From Cenococcum geophilum 1.58 (Eukaryota; Ascomycota; Dothideomycetes; Gloniales; Gloniaceae), in contig KV748202.1 of NCBI GenBank assembly GCA_001692895.1, positions 1,674,001 to 1,738,000 of the forward strand: a DNA stretch of 64,000 bases, read 5' to 3'. The position numbers were made by a program, and so were the translations under genes. Below are positions 23,249 to 33,899 of the stretch, in pieces (the first letter of the stretch is position 1; each line of letters starts with the position of its first letter). The notes under the pieces were generated by a model. That model made no database searches. It was not told the DNA's origin and was given only the letters and a program-made list of their open reading frames with translations.

Positions 23249-23444
23249 TATTACTGCACTAACCTAACGCATACTGTTTTATACTGTCTTAGACTATCTT
23301 ATACTATTTTCTACTATTAGCTGGCCTACTACTAGCGCCTTAGCGGCTGGCCCTACTATTTATATACGATACCCCCTTTTACCTTCTTCTCCTCTTTATA
23401 CCACAACGTAGTTATTTAGTCTACTTTATTACAGCACTATAATA
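23249..23444 (+). repeat. 3' LTR (196 bp)
   Basis: It has the same length as the 5' LTR; its end has decayed to CACTATAATA. It is followed by the target duplication CTGAG. Confidence 0.85.
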
Positions 23445-23683
23445 CTGAGTTCTGCTAAATTTTACTAGTACTATAATATATAGCTTTCTTTATCTAGTTC
23501 TAGTCCTATATTTAGTAAGCACCATTTATAAAAATAAAGCTTTAATTAATATTATATAAAAACTCTAATTAAATTAGAAAGCTTTCTGCCCTTAAATAGT
23601 GGTACTAAAAGTAATAGCGTATATAATAGCTACGACTATTACTACTAGCTATTTGTTAGGTAAAACCTAAGTAGATAGTTATA

Positions 23684-23974
23684 TCCCTTAGCCCATCAAT
23701 TTTCGTCTAACGGTTATCGATAAGAACTAGCCAATTAATTGTGCTGAATTTAACTCCCGCACTAAGGAATAGTTTTATAGTAATTTAATATATACGCCCA
23801 ATTTTGGGAGTTAAGTCGCTCGATATAAGGTTAATAGCACTTATCCTTCTTACAGAACGGTATTTTGCATTGTAGTAGGTAACTAATTAATGGAATCTAT
23901 GGGTGTACGCGTTGTTTTAAAACTAGTGTTCGCGTACAGACCACTTGCTTGTTGGGCGCTAACAGGTTAAGGGA
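23684..23974. mobile_element. 291-bp MITE of the piggyBac-like TATCCCTTAACCC family
   Basis: The left end is TCCCTTAGCCCATC, with CGGTTATCGATAAGAACTAGCCAAT about 25 nt inside. The right end is CAGGTTAAGGGA. It is flanked by TA on both sides (23,682-23,683 and 23,975-23,976). Left-end internal sequence through AGTCGCTCGATATAAGG matches 12,180-12,220 next to the piggyBac transposase, so this is probably an internally deleted, non-autonomous derivative. If the TTAA inside the end is the true duplication (piggyBac rule), the outer TATCCC is a shared target flank. Confidence 0.65.
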
Positions 23975-23976
23975 TA

Positions 23977-25041
23977 GCTATAAGGTATAGGCGACCTAGG
24001 GGTAACCTAAGGGTGACTTACCTATAAGGTATATGCGCTATACATACTTAGGGAAACCCCTTCCTTACCTTATATACAGACTCCTCCTTTTCCCTTAAGG
24101 ATTTGTCTATCTATATAATATATCCTATTATTCTATTAATTGGACTCCCTATCTATATCTTTACCTTATACTATTACTATTCTATTAATTTTAGTAATAA
24201 GTAATAAACTAAAATAATTCTTTTTAAAAGCGCGTTATATAGTCTTAAAATAGTAGAATATTAAAAATAATAGCAATAAACTAAGCTCTTACTTAAGGTA
24301 ATTTAACTTATTTTTTATATAAAGCTTTTAATTTAATAATATCTATACGTTAATATTAGCTTTATATAATCTTTCTAGAGAATATATATATATATATTAT
24401 TATTGCTACTATTAATAAGGTAAAGTTAAAGTAAAGAGTTAATGTAATCTATAAGCTAGTGGCCTATATAAACAAGTAGCCTACTCTACTAAACACGTGA
24501 TCGTAAAATAAGGCAATTAATTAACTACAAATAACTGAATTTAATGTAGCTATCTACTAGCTAGTTGCCTGCCGTCTAGAGCACAAACGTGCTATATATT
24601 CTATTGATTTGCATATACTCTACTTATATACTACCCGTTGCGGTCACTCAGCCGCTACCTCTACTACTCCCTCTACTGCCCCCTTCTAGGCGGCTTGTAT
24701 ATAAGATAGCCCTTCTACTCCTAATAAAACATCCCCACTAGCTATATACGTGCGCCTAGTTACCCTCTTTTATTTTTAGCGCTGGTTTTCTATATATAGC
24801 TTTTAATTTTTAGTTGTAAGTAAGATAGAGCTTAATATTACTATTTTATAACCCTTAATAAGCTAAATAAGGGCCTATTCTGTTAGACTTGGTAGGCTAT
24901 ATATATATATAAGGTAGTATTGCTAGGGTGTACGGTAGGGAGCAGGCAAGCCAAGCATAAGTTACATAGGGAGTCGATAGAAGAGGATGATATAGTAAAG
25001 AGTAGGCAATAGCCTTATACGGAGACGAACTGATAGGGGAG
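23977..25041. other. AT-rich repeat block, possible LTR fragment
   Basis: Sequence around 24,000-24,190 (for example CCCTTAAGGATTTGTCT) resembles parts of the LTR at 1,802-2,106, suggesting a related solo LTR without clear ends. The remainder has TA-rich runs near 24,390-24,400 and 24,900. No gene is seen. Confidence 0.4.
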
Positions 25042-25050
25042 GAAGGAGGC
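25042..25050 (+). repeat. Target-site duplication, left copy
   Basis: GAAGGAGGC is identical to 36,721-36,729 just outside the other inverted end. Confidence 0.7.
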
Positions 25051-25559
25051 TTACCTTAGCGAGCTTAGACGCGATTTTTTAGCTAGCATTGGAATAACCT
25101 ACGCCGTCTTCCGAATTGCAAAATCACGTCTGAGAGGGTTTAGCGAGATTTGTTAAAATCCTAAGCAAAATCTATAAAACGGAGATTGCGGATATCTAAT
25201 TTATTTATTTATATAACGCGTTATTATTACTAAAAGTTTATATATTATTTTTAGGACTTAGGGCTTCTAAATGGTATAAATTTTATAATACGGCTATTGC
25301 TTAGTCCTGATATTAATTTTGTTAAAGTTAAAAAATACGTTATTAAAAGCCTAAGCACGTATTATATCTTATTAAATAGTCTACTAATATTAATAAAACT
25401 ATATAGATATGTAGACATCTACTATATAAAGCTATTACAACACCTAAAAGGTGCTATAGTTGGGTCCTTCCTTAAAAATATCCTCCCTTAGCCTAGAGTG
25501 CCTCTACTACTACTAGGCGTTATATCCGTATAAAAAACCCACTATAGCTCTAAAGAAAA

Positions 25560-27565
25560 CCACTAGATGTTAGGGTCGGAAGCCTATAGTTAAATGGGAA
25601 TGCTAGCAGGTCTTACGGAGCTCGTGGGAGCTAGATAATTATATATGGGAGGATCTTACGTCCCTAGTAGAGAGGCAGTTATAGGACGTATAAGACGAGC
25701 TTCTGGCCTTATAGGAGGCAAGCAAGGACGAACAGTTAAGCGCGATAGATAGAGCTATTAATCTTCTATATCTGTATAGCGGACGACTAAGTTAAATTAA
25801 GGTATTAAGACGGGTAATATATAGGCGGAGGGACTTATTCCTAGCGGCGAAGATATTATAGGGTAAGAGTATAATAATGCAGGCGATTCCATTACTTGTT
25901 TAAGCTTCCGTTACTATTATTATATTACCTCTAAATATAATTAGAGAGGAGCAGCTGTTAAAAATACGGGCTATCCTAGGAGCAAATCCCGTATTTATAT
26001 ATGCGGAGGTAATAAAAGCGTATATAGATATCCTAAAACATATTAAGGCGGGTTAGTTTACGCATATTCTAGTATTACTAGAGTTACTATTAAGTAAACG
26101 GTTCCACTATATCCTTACTTAGCCCGCTTTTTACTTATATATTTCCTTAATTATAATTAATAAGTATTATCTAGTTGCTAACTAGAGTAAGAGCTTCCGG
26201 CCCCATTATATATAGCTCTTTAAGGTCCGACTACTGCTTAGTCCAATAGTACCGTGGTTTATATATACTGCAACACTTAATAAGGAGATATATATAAAGG
26301 TAATGAAGCTAGCGGGGTTTTATTAGAGTATGACGGATCTTAAATAAACGGATATTAATTAGCCTGACCTATCTATTATTAGGGGCTATATTAAGAGGAG
26401 GGATAAGAACAATTATAAGGCACTATTCTTTGTTATTAAAGAGGCATTTAAGGAGGCGGTAGTAGAGGAGGATTATATATCCGCGACCCTTAGCTAGATA
26501 TCCGTAGGGTCTAGTAAAATATCCACATTATCTAGCCAAATGCCCGTAGCGCCTAGTAGGATATCCGCTACCTTTATTTATTAATTAGTCGGGCGGATCT
26601 AAAATCTGGTAGGAGGTACTATACAGCTAAAGGGAAGAAAGGTTTTAAGTCCTAAATTAATTCCTAAGATAATTATCTTTCTTTATGCCAAAAATTATAT
26701 CTATAGGTGTATAAACATTATCCATTTGTGGCTTATAACTAAGGGCTATACTATAAAGTAGGCTAAAATAGCAGTATAGAGTTATTATACGATATTATCC
26801 AAATATAATAAGAGTAGGGAGTATTGAAATTTCTATATAGAAGACTTACCTACCCGCATTCTTATTACGTTGGACGCCCTAGCCTATAGTGCAGATATTC
26901 TAAATATTATCCGTTCTATTATATATGGTTATTATCCCAACAAAAGCCTAAATATAATACTGCAGTAATTTGGACGGGCCGCCTAACGTAACAGTATTAC
27001 CGGATATATAATTATCCTTATTAAAGACTAGTATAAAGGTGCTCTTATAAATATTGCACCGCTAAAGCAAAAGTCTCAAAAACCTATAGCCCCTCTATTT
27101 ACTCAACTTGGTTATAACTTTATTGCCGCTAAAATGGCAATATAGGAGGATAGGGCAGCGGATTTCGCCAGTGATCTGGCTTTATTCGTTATAATTAATA
27201 GTAATATTATCTTGCAGGTATCCGCTTAGGAGGAGGAGGATTAAATACTTAATATGAATATAATATTATTAGCCCTACTAATCGAGCATATAGAAAAACA
27301 GAAGAGGGTAAAGACTAATATAGAGAAACGGGCGGTACTTCTAGATATATTATACGAGCTCGTAAATAAAGCTACTAGATATCTACGTAATATTCTACTT
27401 AAGCTATATAAGGAGACAAGTCCGTTATCTAGAGGTCTACGCTGTTACTTTAATTGTAATAATTTATTGCAGGCTTATAAGGAGTATAATATTGTCGCAC
27501 TATATACTAGGAATACTGCGAAGAGTAAGTATTTAAAGGATATATTTGTAAGTGTTAAGAAGTGA
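25560..27565 (+). pseudogene. RecQ-like DNA helicase relic
   Basis: Plus-strand frames with TAG as former Gln/Trp read as a RecQ-family helicase. Walker A remains as GKSIIM near 25,862. Motif Ia is IIILPLNIIREEQ. Motif II (DECH in the family) has become NKYY at 26,159-26,170, each residue change explained by G-to-A or C-to-T. SFRPHY, VPWFIYTATL and DLSIIRGYI follow. The helicase C half starts PKIIIFLYAKN (about 26,660), with ILITLDALAYSADILNIIRSII and LQQFGRAAQRNS (about 26,960). A C-terminal extension with a Cys pair (CYFNCNN) ends at 27,565. Similar RecQ-like genes occur in fungal subtelomeres and repeats; here it is cargo or machinery of the 11.67-kb element. Confidence 0.7.
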
Positions 27566-29049
27566 ATTAAAGGATAGCTTAATATAATATACTAGGATAT
27601 AGTTTAGAGTCTAATTTCTAGTTATATTATATCTAATAATTAAATCTACGTACTTTGTATCTAACCTCCGCTAACTTATAAGGGCCTTAAGCGGATATTG
27701 CCTAAATAGAATTACAGCTTCCTAGGAGATAAAGTGGACGCGCTTATCCGCTTTATTTATAAGGAAGAAACGCGATACTTTAGTACTAGTGTCTTATAAG
27801 CTGCGTTATAATCTAGTAAACGTGTTGCCGTATCTAGAAGCTCGTCACAGACGCCTTTGCTATTAGTGGGTTAATAGGGACCTATTAGTGCATTAACTAT
27901 AAAGAGTGCTAGTCTTAATCAACCGTTATAAACCGAAGTATTACCGCCCTTACAGCTATTATTAGTATCTAGCTCGCAAACTAATATAACCGAGTTTTAA
28001 ATATCTTAGCTTGTATTAACCTAAGACTTATAGGCGAACTGGTCCTAGACTATATATGCCACTCTATTGCAGTCATCTTAACGGCTAGATATTTAATATC
28101 CGTATACTCTGAATATACGGCTGCCTGCTTAAAAATCGTCTAGTGCATATCTATAGAACCCTTAACTTGACCTTCGGCATCCTAATAACTCCCTACAGCG
28201 CCTCCATTGTTCTTAATAGCTTCTTAATATAGCTCCGCACTATTCTCACAATTCTCTACTACCTTAGTTTGTATCTCAGAACCTAGGTATTAGTCCGTGG
28301 TGTAGCCTTTAAGCTCTATAGCAGAAATCCAATAGTATTATTAGCTTGAATATAGGTGGCGCTAGTTTACAGCGTGGTGTTTGATCTCCGTAGCGATCTC
28401 CACAGCAATCTCCGTAGCGATCTCTACGTGCGGTTATTGCGAATCAATATAGCCTTGTTAATAATCCTACTGGCAATAGTCTATTATTGGTAGCAATCTG
28501 CGGTAATCTAGTATTAACAGCGACGGCAAACTGCCGTATTATGGCACCCTCTATAGCAACTTAGTAGCAGAATACTAAAAGGGAATTAGCCTATATAGCG
28601 GGTGTGGACGAATATCTATAGGGTTAGTATAGTGGTTCGGTAGCTTATCTATTAACCTAGGCTTGTCGCTTATAGCGGCTTTTAAATAGTTTGTCTAACT
28701 AATTATATATTAGTGCTTAATAACCGTATACTTCGCCTAGTAGCTTACTAGTACGGTTAGGAAGCTTATCCTAACGCGCAGACTTACGGGCCAATGTATT
28801 AGCCACTATAGAGTTAGCTCCCTTCTAGCCGGTAGAATTAACTAGAGGTAAATCTGGCACTTCCCGCCGCTCTGCTTAAGTAAGAAGTACCACCTCTACT
28901 TGTATAGCTAGTGCTAATACAACTCTAAACCAGTCTCTTTAGCTAATCCTCCCCTTTAGTACTGTACTAGCTAGCAGTATGACCTTAAAAAAGACGCTAA
29001 GACGTCTATTTACTAATATTAATGGTAATATAAGTGTAAATAGGCCGCA
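27566..29049. other. Middle region of the 11.67-kb element, coding content unclear
   Basis: Plus-strand stretches such as the one near 27,760-27,960 (RYNLVNVLPYLEARHR) look protein-like when TAG is read as Gln or Trp, but I cannot assign a family. A short cluster of GTAGCGATCTCC repeats lies at 28,384-28,430. Confidence 0.35.
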
Positions 29050-29465
29050 GCTAAAGCGCCGGATATTAGAGCTTATAGCGTAGCATTAGGTCTTAGCCCT
29101 TAGAGCAATCCGGATATTAAAGCTTATAGCGTAGCATTAAATCTAAATCCTTAGGGCAGCCTAAGTGTTAGAGCTTATAGTGTAGCACTAAGTCTTAACT
29201 TTTGGACGGGCCTAAGGTTTAATATTCGCAATATAGCACTAGATCTCCGATTACGAAAAATTCCAAAGTTTAATATCTATAGTGTAGCACTAGTTCCTAA
29301 GTAGTAGGAAATCCGGAAATTTAGAATTCGCAATATAGTATTAAATCTCCACTCCTAGAAAATCCTAAGGCTTAGGATTTAAGTTATAATACTAGATCTC
29401 CGCTCCTAGGAAACTCTAAGGCTTAGGGTTTATAGGCTAATACTTAATCTCCGCCCTCTAAACTG
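29050..29465 (+). repeat. Degenerate ~50-60-bp tandem array
   Basis: Units share TTAGAGCTTATAGCGTAGCA, then TTA(G/A)(G/A)TCT and a CCTTAGGG-like spacer. About seven or eight increasingly diverged copies run to about 29,465. They lie directly upstream of the first duplicated module and may be a promoter or subterminal repeat. Confidence 0.55.
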
Positions 29466-29636
29466 GGCGTAGCTTAGAATAAGTATATATAAGGTAGTTA
29501 ATGTTTACTAAGGTAAGTCACTATAGCAGCGATTACTTATTAGTAAGCTAATTTAATAAAATCTATAGCGCGGATATTCACCTTTAATTAACCTCCGTAC
29601 CTTTTACCTCATAGCATTGCGTCGTAAACTTTATCA

Positions 29637-31230
29637 TTGTTGTTTTATCTACTATCCATTAGTATACTACTATCTATAATACCTTCTTTTACACCTCTAA
29701 ATACGTCCGACAGCTATTTAGTTAAAGAACTTAATATACGCGACGTTAACGATGAAATAATTAAGGACGCTTTTAAGGACGCCCTTTTTTTTACTAATCC
29801 TTTAGGGTCTTTACCTAAAGAGTAAGCTTTCTAATACTAAATTATGCCTGCAGCTAATATAATTTTAGGAAATACGTACTAAAGCACTCTTTATTAGATC
29901 TAGCAGAGCACCATAATAAGGTTATTGCGAAATCCGCCAGAAATCCGCTTACCTCTTCACTACCTACCTCTTTACCGCCTACTTTTTTACCGCTTGCCTC
30001 TTCGCCGACTACCTTTAAGCCGCTTACCTTCCCACCGCCTACTGCTTCTAAGAAGTTTAATCCTTATCATGCTTCTACTTCTCTTAAGAGGTAGGCTAAT
30101 AAAATTACTACGCAAAATATTTAGTATAAGATAGCCTTTAAATCATATATGTTAGCTATACTCTTTTAGTATTTTATCTACTAATTTACCTCTTATAGTA
30201 ACCTAACAGAAATATTAGAGATTTTAGATAATAATAAAGAGAATAATCTTAATAACGCCGACTTTCCTAAAAGCCCTCCTCTATTCTTTTATAATCTTTA
30301 CAGCCCTTATAAGCTCCGCAGTATATAGACGGCCTAAGCTATAATGTCGGATATTAACATAAACGAGCGCCTTCCTATTTAAGTGCCGTTAGTAAATAAA
30401 TAGTACACCCTAAAAGCTAGTGCTTAGGAGAATATAAAGGAAGCTCGCTAGCGGATATATACCCACGTCCAAAATATTAAGGGTAGCTCTAGTATGCTAC
30501 GCGATCCGCTATATACTCTATATATTAAGCAAGACTATAAATATCGCGTTTATAAGCAGAACTTTAGGCTATATTTTAGAGGTACATGCTTAAGATATCG
30601 CTTAAGTAGTAAGTCGTGTAAAAAGGTATATGCTAATAGTATACTATTATTCTATTAGCTAATACGCATATAGGATAGTTTGCTAAAACTAGAGCCGGTT
30701 ATACCTTAGCATAAAAAACGTATATAATTAGTTTCTGCTAGTAATCTAGCTAGAACGCCTACCAAGAAGGTATAATATCCGCATTTTAATAATACGGATA
30801 TTACTAATATCTATATAACTTTATACCTGCACCATCCCCCCTTTAGAGACCTCCCCTTCCCCTAAGACTCTTACTTATAGTGATATACGCGGCCGTAAGG
30901 GCACCTATTTTGCCGCTGCTTCTCCTACTCTTTTACTAATTCCTAGTACGCCTAGTACTGCTCCTAGTACTACTACCACTCCCGCTAGCATAGAAAATAT
31001 TAGGGTATATTTAGCAATTGCTGTTTCCGCATATGTTAATATAGTTTATAAATAGGTAACTAAGATAGTAAAAGATGTTCGGGCTATAGATCGCTAGTTA
31101 GGTAAGCTTAAAGATTCTCTAAGTAAAATAAAGGATAGGCTTGCGTTTATAAGGCGTAGTATTATAGCACTTATATATAACGCCGGGTTACTAGATATAG
31201 AATTTAAGTAGATGCCGGTTAGTAGTTACT
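29637..31230 (+). pseudogene. Unknown ORF of module copy 1
   Basis: The frame opens with MLFYLLSISILLSIIPSFTP, a hydrophobic start like a signal peptide or membrane anchor, then NIRDVNDEIIKDAF and a stop at 29,823-29,825. A Pro/Ser/Thr-rich stretch follows (29,930-30,070). Next is a conserved block (ERLPIQVPLVNK, CLRYRLSSKSCKKVYANSILLFYQLIR; about 30,360-30,665). A second Thr/Pro-rich linker and a possible coiled coil follow (DVRAIDRQLGKLKDSLSKIKDRLA with the stop read as Gln, about 31,070-31,145). Several frame changes may be introns or damage. No family is recognised. Confidence 0.45.
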
Positions 31231-31364
31231 ACGAGTTAGCTATTACTACGGGTTAACTGTTATTACGGGTTTAGAGTAATAAAATAGTAGCTCTTACCTC
31301 TTTGCTACTATATATATAGGAATTAAGTCTCTACCTTATATTTAATAGATATAATTAATATTAT

Positions 31365-31588
31365 AATATCTATATAANCTAAGATAAAGATATCCGTATA
31401 AGCTAAGATAAAGATATCCATATAAGCTAAGATAAAGATATCCATATAAGCTAAGATAAAGATATCCATATAAGCTAAGATAAAGATATCCATATAAGCT
31501 AAGATAAAGATATCCATATAAGCTAAGATAAAGATATCCATATAAGCTAAGATAAAGATATCCATATAAGCTAAGATAAAGATATTTA
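31365..31588. repeat. 24-bp minisatellite, about nine copies
   Basis: The unit AGCTAAGATAAAGATATCCA plus TATA is repeated head to tail with almost no variation. It marks the end of module copy 1; copy 2 ends with only two to three copies (33,483-33,540). The long antisense open frames here encoding an 8-residue repeat are artefacts of the array. One N (31,379) lies inside. Confidence 0.85.
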
Positions 31589-31605
31589 TATATCCGCACT
31601 GTTGA

Positions 31606-33545
31606 TAATTACTAAGGTAAGTTACTATAGTAGCAATTATTTGTTAGTAAGCTAATTTAATAAAATTAGTAGCGTAGATATTTACCTTTAATTAACCTCT
31701 ATACCTCTTCTTCCTCTACTAACCTTCCACCTTATAGCACCACATCGTAAACTTCATTATTGTTATTTTATCCACTATCCCTTAGCATTCTACTATCTAT
31801 AATGCCTTTATTTACACCTGTAAACGATATTAATGCGAATAATAGTAGCCAGGCAGTTAAGAAACTTAATATACGCGAAATAAACGAGGATATTGTTAAG
31901 CGCGCCATAGCTACTCTTACTAAGCCTTTAGACTTTATTCCTAAAGAGTAAGCTTTTTAATACTAAATTATACCTATAGCTAATATGATTTTAGAAAATA
32001 TGTACCAAAGCGCTCTTTATAGGATTTAGTAGATGACGAAAATATAGATAGAACGAAATCTACTAAAAATTTGCGCATCTTTTCGCTACCTGCCTTTCCG
32101 TTGCCTGCATCTTTACCATAAACTACTTTACCGTCCGCTTCTTTACCGTCTACCTCTCTACTGCCGCCACCTAATGCTTCTAAAAGGAGACTAGACAAGG
32201 CTTATTTATCTTCTTTTCTTAAAAAGTAGGTTAAAAAGGCTACTAATACGAATCTAAAGGCCAAGATAGCTATTAAATCGTATATATTAGTTATACTATT
32301 TTAATATCTTATCTACTAATTTACCTCTTATAGTAACCTAAATATTTATAAGGTTTCTTTAGATAGCGAACCTTTAGATAGCGGCAAAGATAAAGATCTT
32401 AATAACGCCGACTCTTATAATCTTCGCAGCCCTCGTAATCTCCGTAGCCCTTATAATCTTTATAGTACCACAAATATAAATAAGCGCCTTCCTATCCAAG
32501 TGCCGTTAGTAAATAAATGGTATACTCTAAAAACTAGTATTTAGGAGAATATAAAGGAAAGTCGCTAGTGGATATTAACACACGTCTAGAATATTAAGGG
32601 TAGCTTTAGTAAGCTGCGCAACCCGCTATATACTCTATATAAGAAGCATAGCTATAAATATCGCGTTTATAAGAAGAACTCTGGGCCTTATTTTGGGGGT
32701 ACGTGCTTAAGATATTATGTAGGTAGTAGGTTGTGCGGAAAGGTACGTGCTAATAGTATACTGTTATTCTATCAGCTAATACGCGTATAGGAAGGTTTAC
32801 TAAATCTAGAGCCGGTTATACCTTAGGGCAAAAAATATACAAAGTTAGCTTCTGCTAATAGTCTAGCTAAAACGCCTACTAGGAAGGTATAATATCCGCG
32901 TGTTAATAATACGGATATTACTAATATCCACATAGCTTCGTTCTCGCACTATCCCCGCCCGCGCCACTACGCCTCCCCCTACTAAGACCTCCCCCGCTAT
33001 TAAGACTCCTACTTACAGTAGTACGCACGGCCGTAGAGGCACCTACTTTACTACTACTCCTCTAACTCTTTCGCCAATTACTAGCACGCCAGGTACTGCT
33101 ATTACTGCTACCACTTCTGCTAGCACTGGGTCTATTAGGGTATATTTAGCAATCGCTGTTTTTACGCGTGTTAATATAGTTTATAAATAGGTAACTAATA
33201 TAGCGAAAGATGTTTAGGGTATAGATCGCCGGTTTAATAAGTTTAAAGATTCTCTTAGTAAAATGAAGAATGAGCTTGCGTTCCTAAGGCGTGGTGTTAT
33301 TATACTTATACGCAATACTAGGCTACCAGATATTAAATATAAGTAGATATAAGTTAGCTATTGCTACGGGTTGGCTATTATTGCTAGTTTATAATAATAA
33401 AATAGTAGCTTTTACCTTTTTGCTACTATATACGTAGGAATTAAGTCTCTGCCTTATATTTAATAGATATACTTAATTAATATTATAATATCCGTATAAG
33501 CTAAGATAATAATATCCATATAAGCTAAGATAAAGATATTTAAAT
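31606..33545 (+). repeat. Tandem module, copy 2 (~1.9 kb)
   Basis: It starts CTAAGGTAAGTTACTATAGTAGCAATTAT, matching 29,508 with transitions only in this stretch. It ends ATATCCGTATAAGCTAAGATA... at 33,490-33,540 with a short version of the minisatellite. Confidence 0.75.
31760..33360 (+). pseudogene. Unknown ORF of module copy 2
   Basis: This is the paralogue of the copy 1 ORF. It has the hydrophobic start MLFYPLSLSILLSIMPLFTP and NIREINEDIVKRAI, a Pro/Ser/Leu-rich segment near 32,070-32,180 and a second conserved block (KHSYKYRVYKKNSGPYFGG, 32,640-32,700). A final helical region includes KFKDSLSKMKNELAFLRRG (about 33,240-33,295). Conservation of the same blocks in both copies suggests that they once encoded protein. 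No known function. Confidence 0.45.
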
Positions 33546-33899
33546 AAAGAGTCTATTCTAAAGGTTAAGTTTCTGGAGTATAAGGTATTAGTTTTACTCT
33601 ATTTTTATTTAGAAGATTATATATTACAATACTATTTTTAATTCTTATAATATCCGCACAGAGCTATTATATAAAATTAGAATATCTATAGATACTCCGC
33701 TTATATTGGAAGTATATCCGCAATTAAAATAATATATTACTATTACTCTTAGTATTTATTAAGCAACTTATACACCAACTATTATATATATTAGCAGAGG
33801 TATAGGTATAATATTAGGACAATAAACTATATAAATATATTTAGTAGCTTCTCCTAGTACCTCTATATTCTTATTAGCATCACTAAAGCTATATATAAG

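Larger units (their letters stand above)
16507..23444 (+). mobile_element. Complete RIP-mutated Ty3/gypsy chromovirus, 6,938 bp
   Basis: Two LTRs of exactly 196 bp (16,507-16,702; 23,249-23,444) enclose gag-pol in plus orientation. The termini were originally TGTTACGG...CCGTAACA; both LTR starts now read TATTAC, and the right LTR ends CTATAATA. Flanking 5-mers CTAAG (16,502-16,506) and CTGAG (23,445-23,449) are a target duplication differing by one G-to-A change. Order inside: gag-like, RT, RNase H, integrase, chromodomain. Dozens of TAG codons replace Trp/Gln. It is not functional. Confidence 0.85.
29508..31605 (+). repeat. Tandem module, copy 1 (~2.1 kb)
   Basis: It begins CTAAGGTAAGTCACTATAGCAGCGATTAC and ends in the 24-bp minisatellite. 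It aligns along its whole length with 31,606-33,545 in the same orientation. Both copies contain the same series of readable segments, so this is an old tandem duplication with later RIP. Confidence 0.75.

Noticed and set aside
31323..31599. Antisense open frames of 80-85 codons encoding an 8-residue repeat
   Set aside because: They arise from the 24-bp minisatellite, whose period is a multiple of three; both overlapping frames are open, so no selection is implied.
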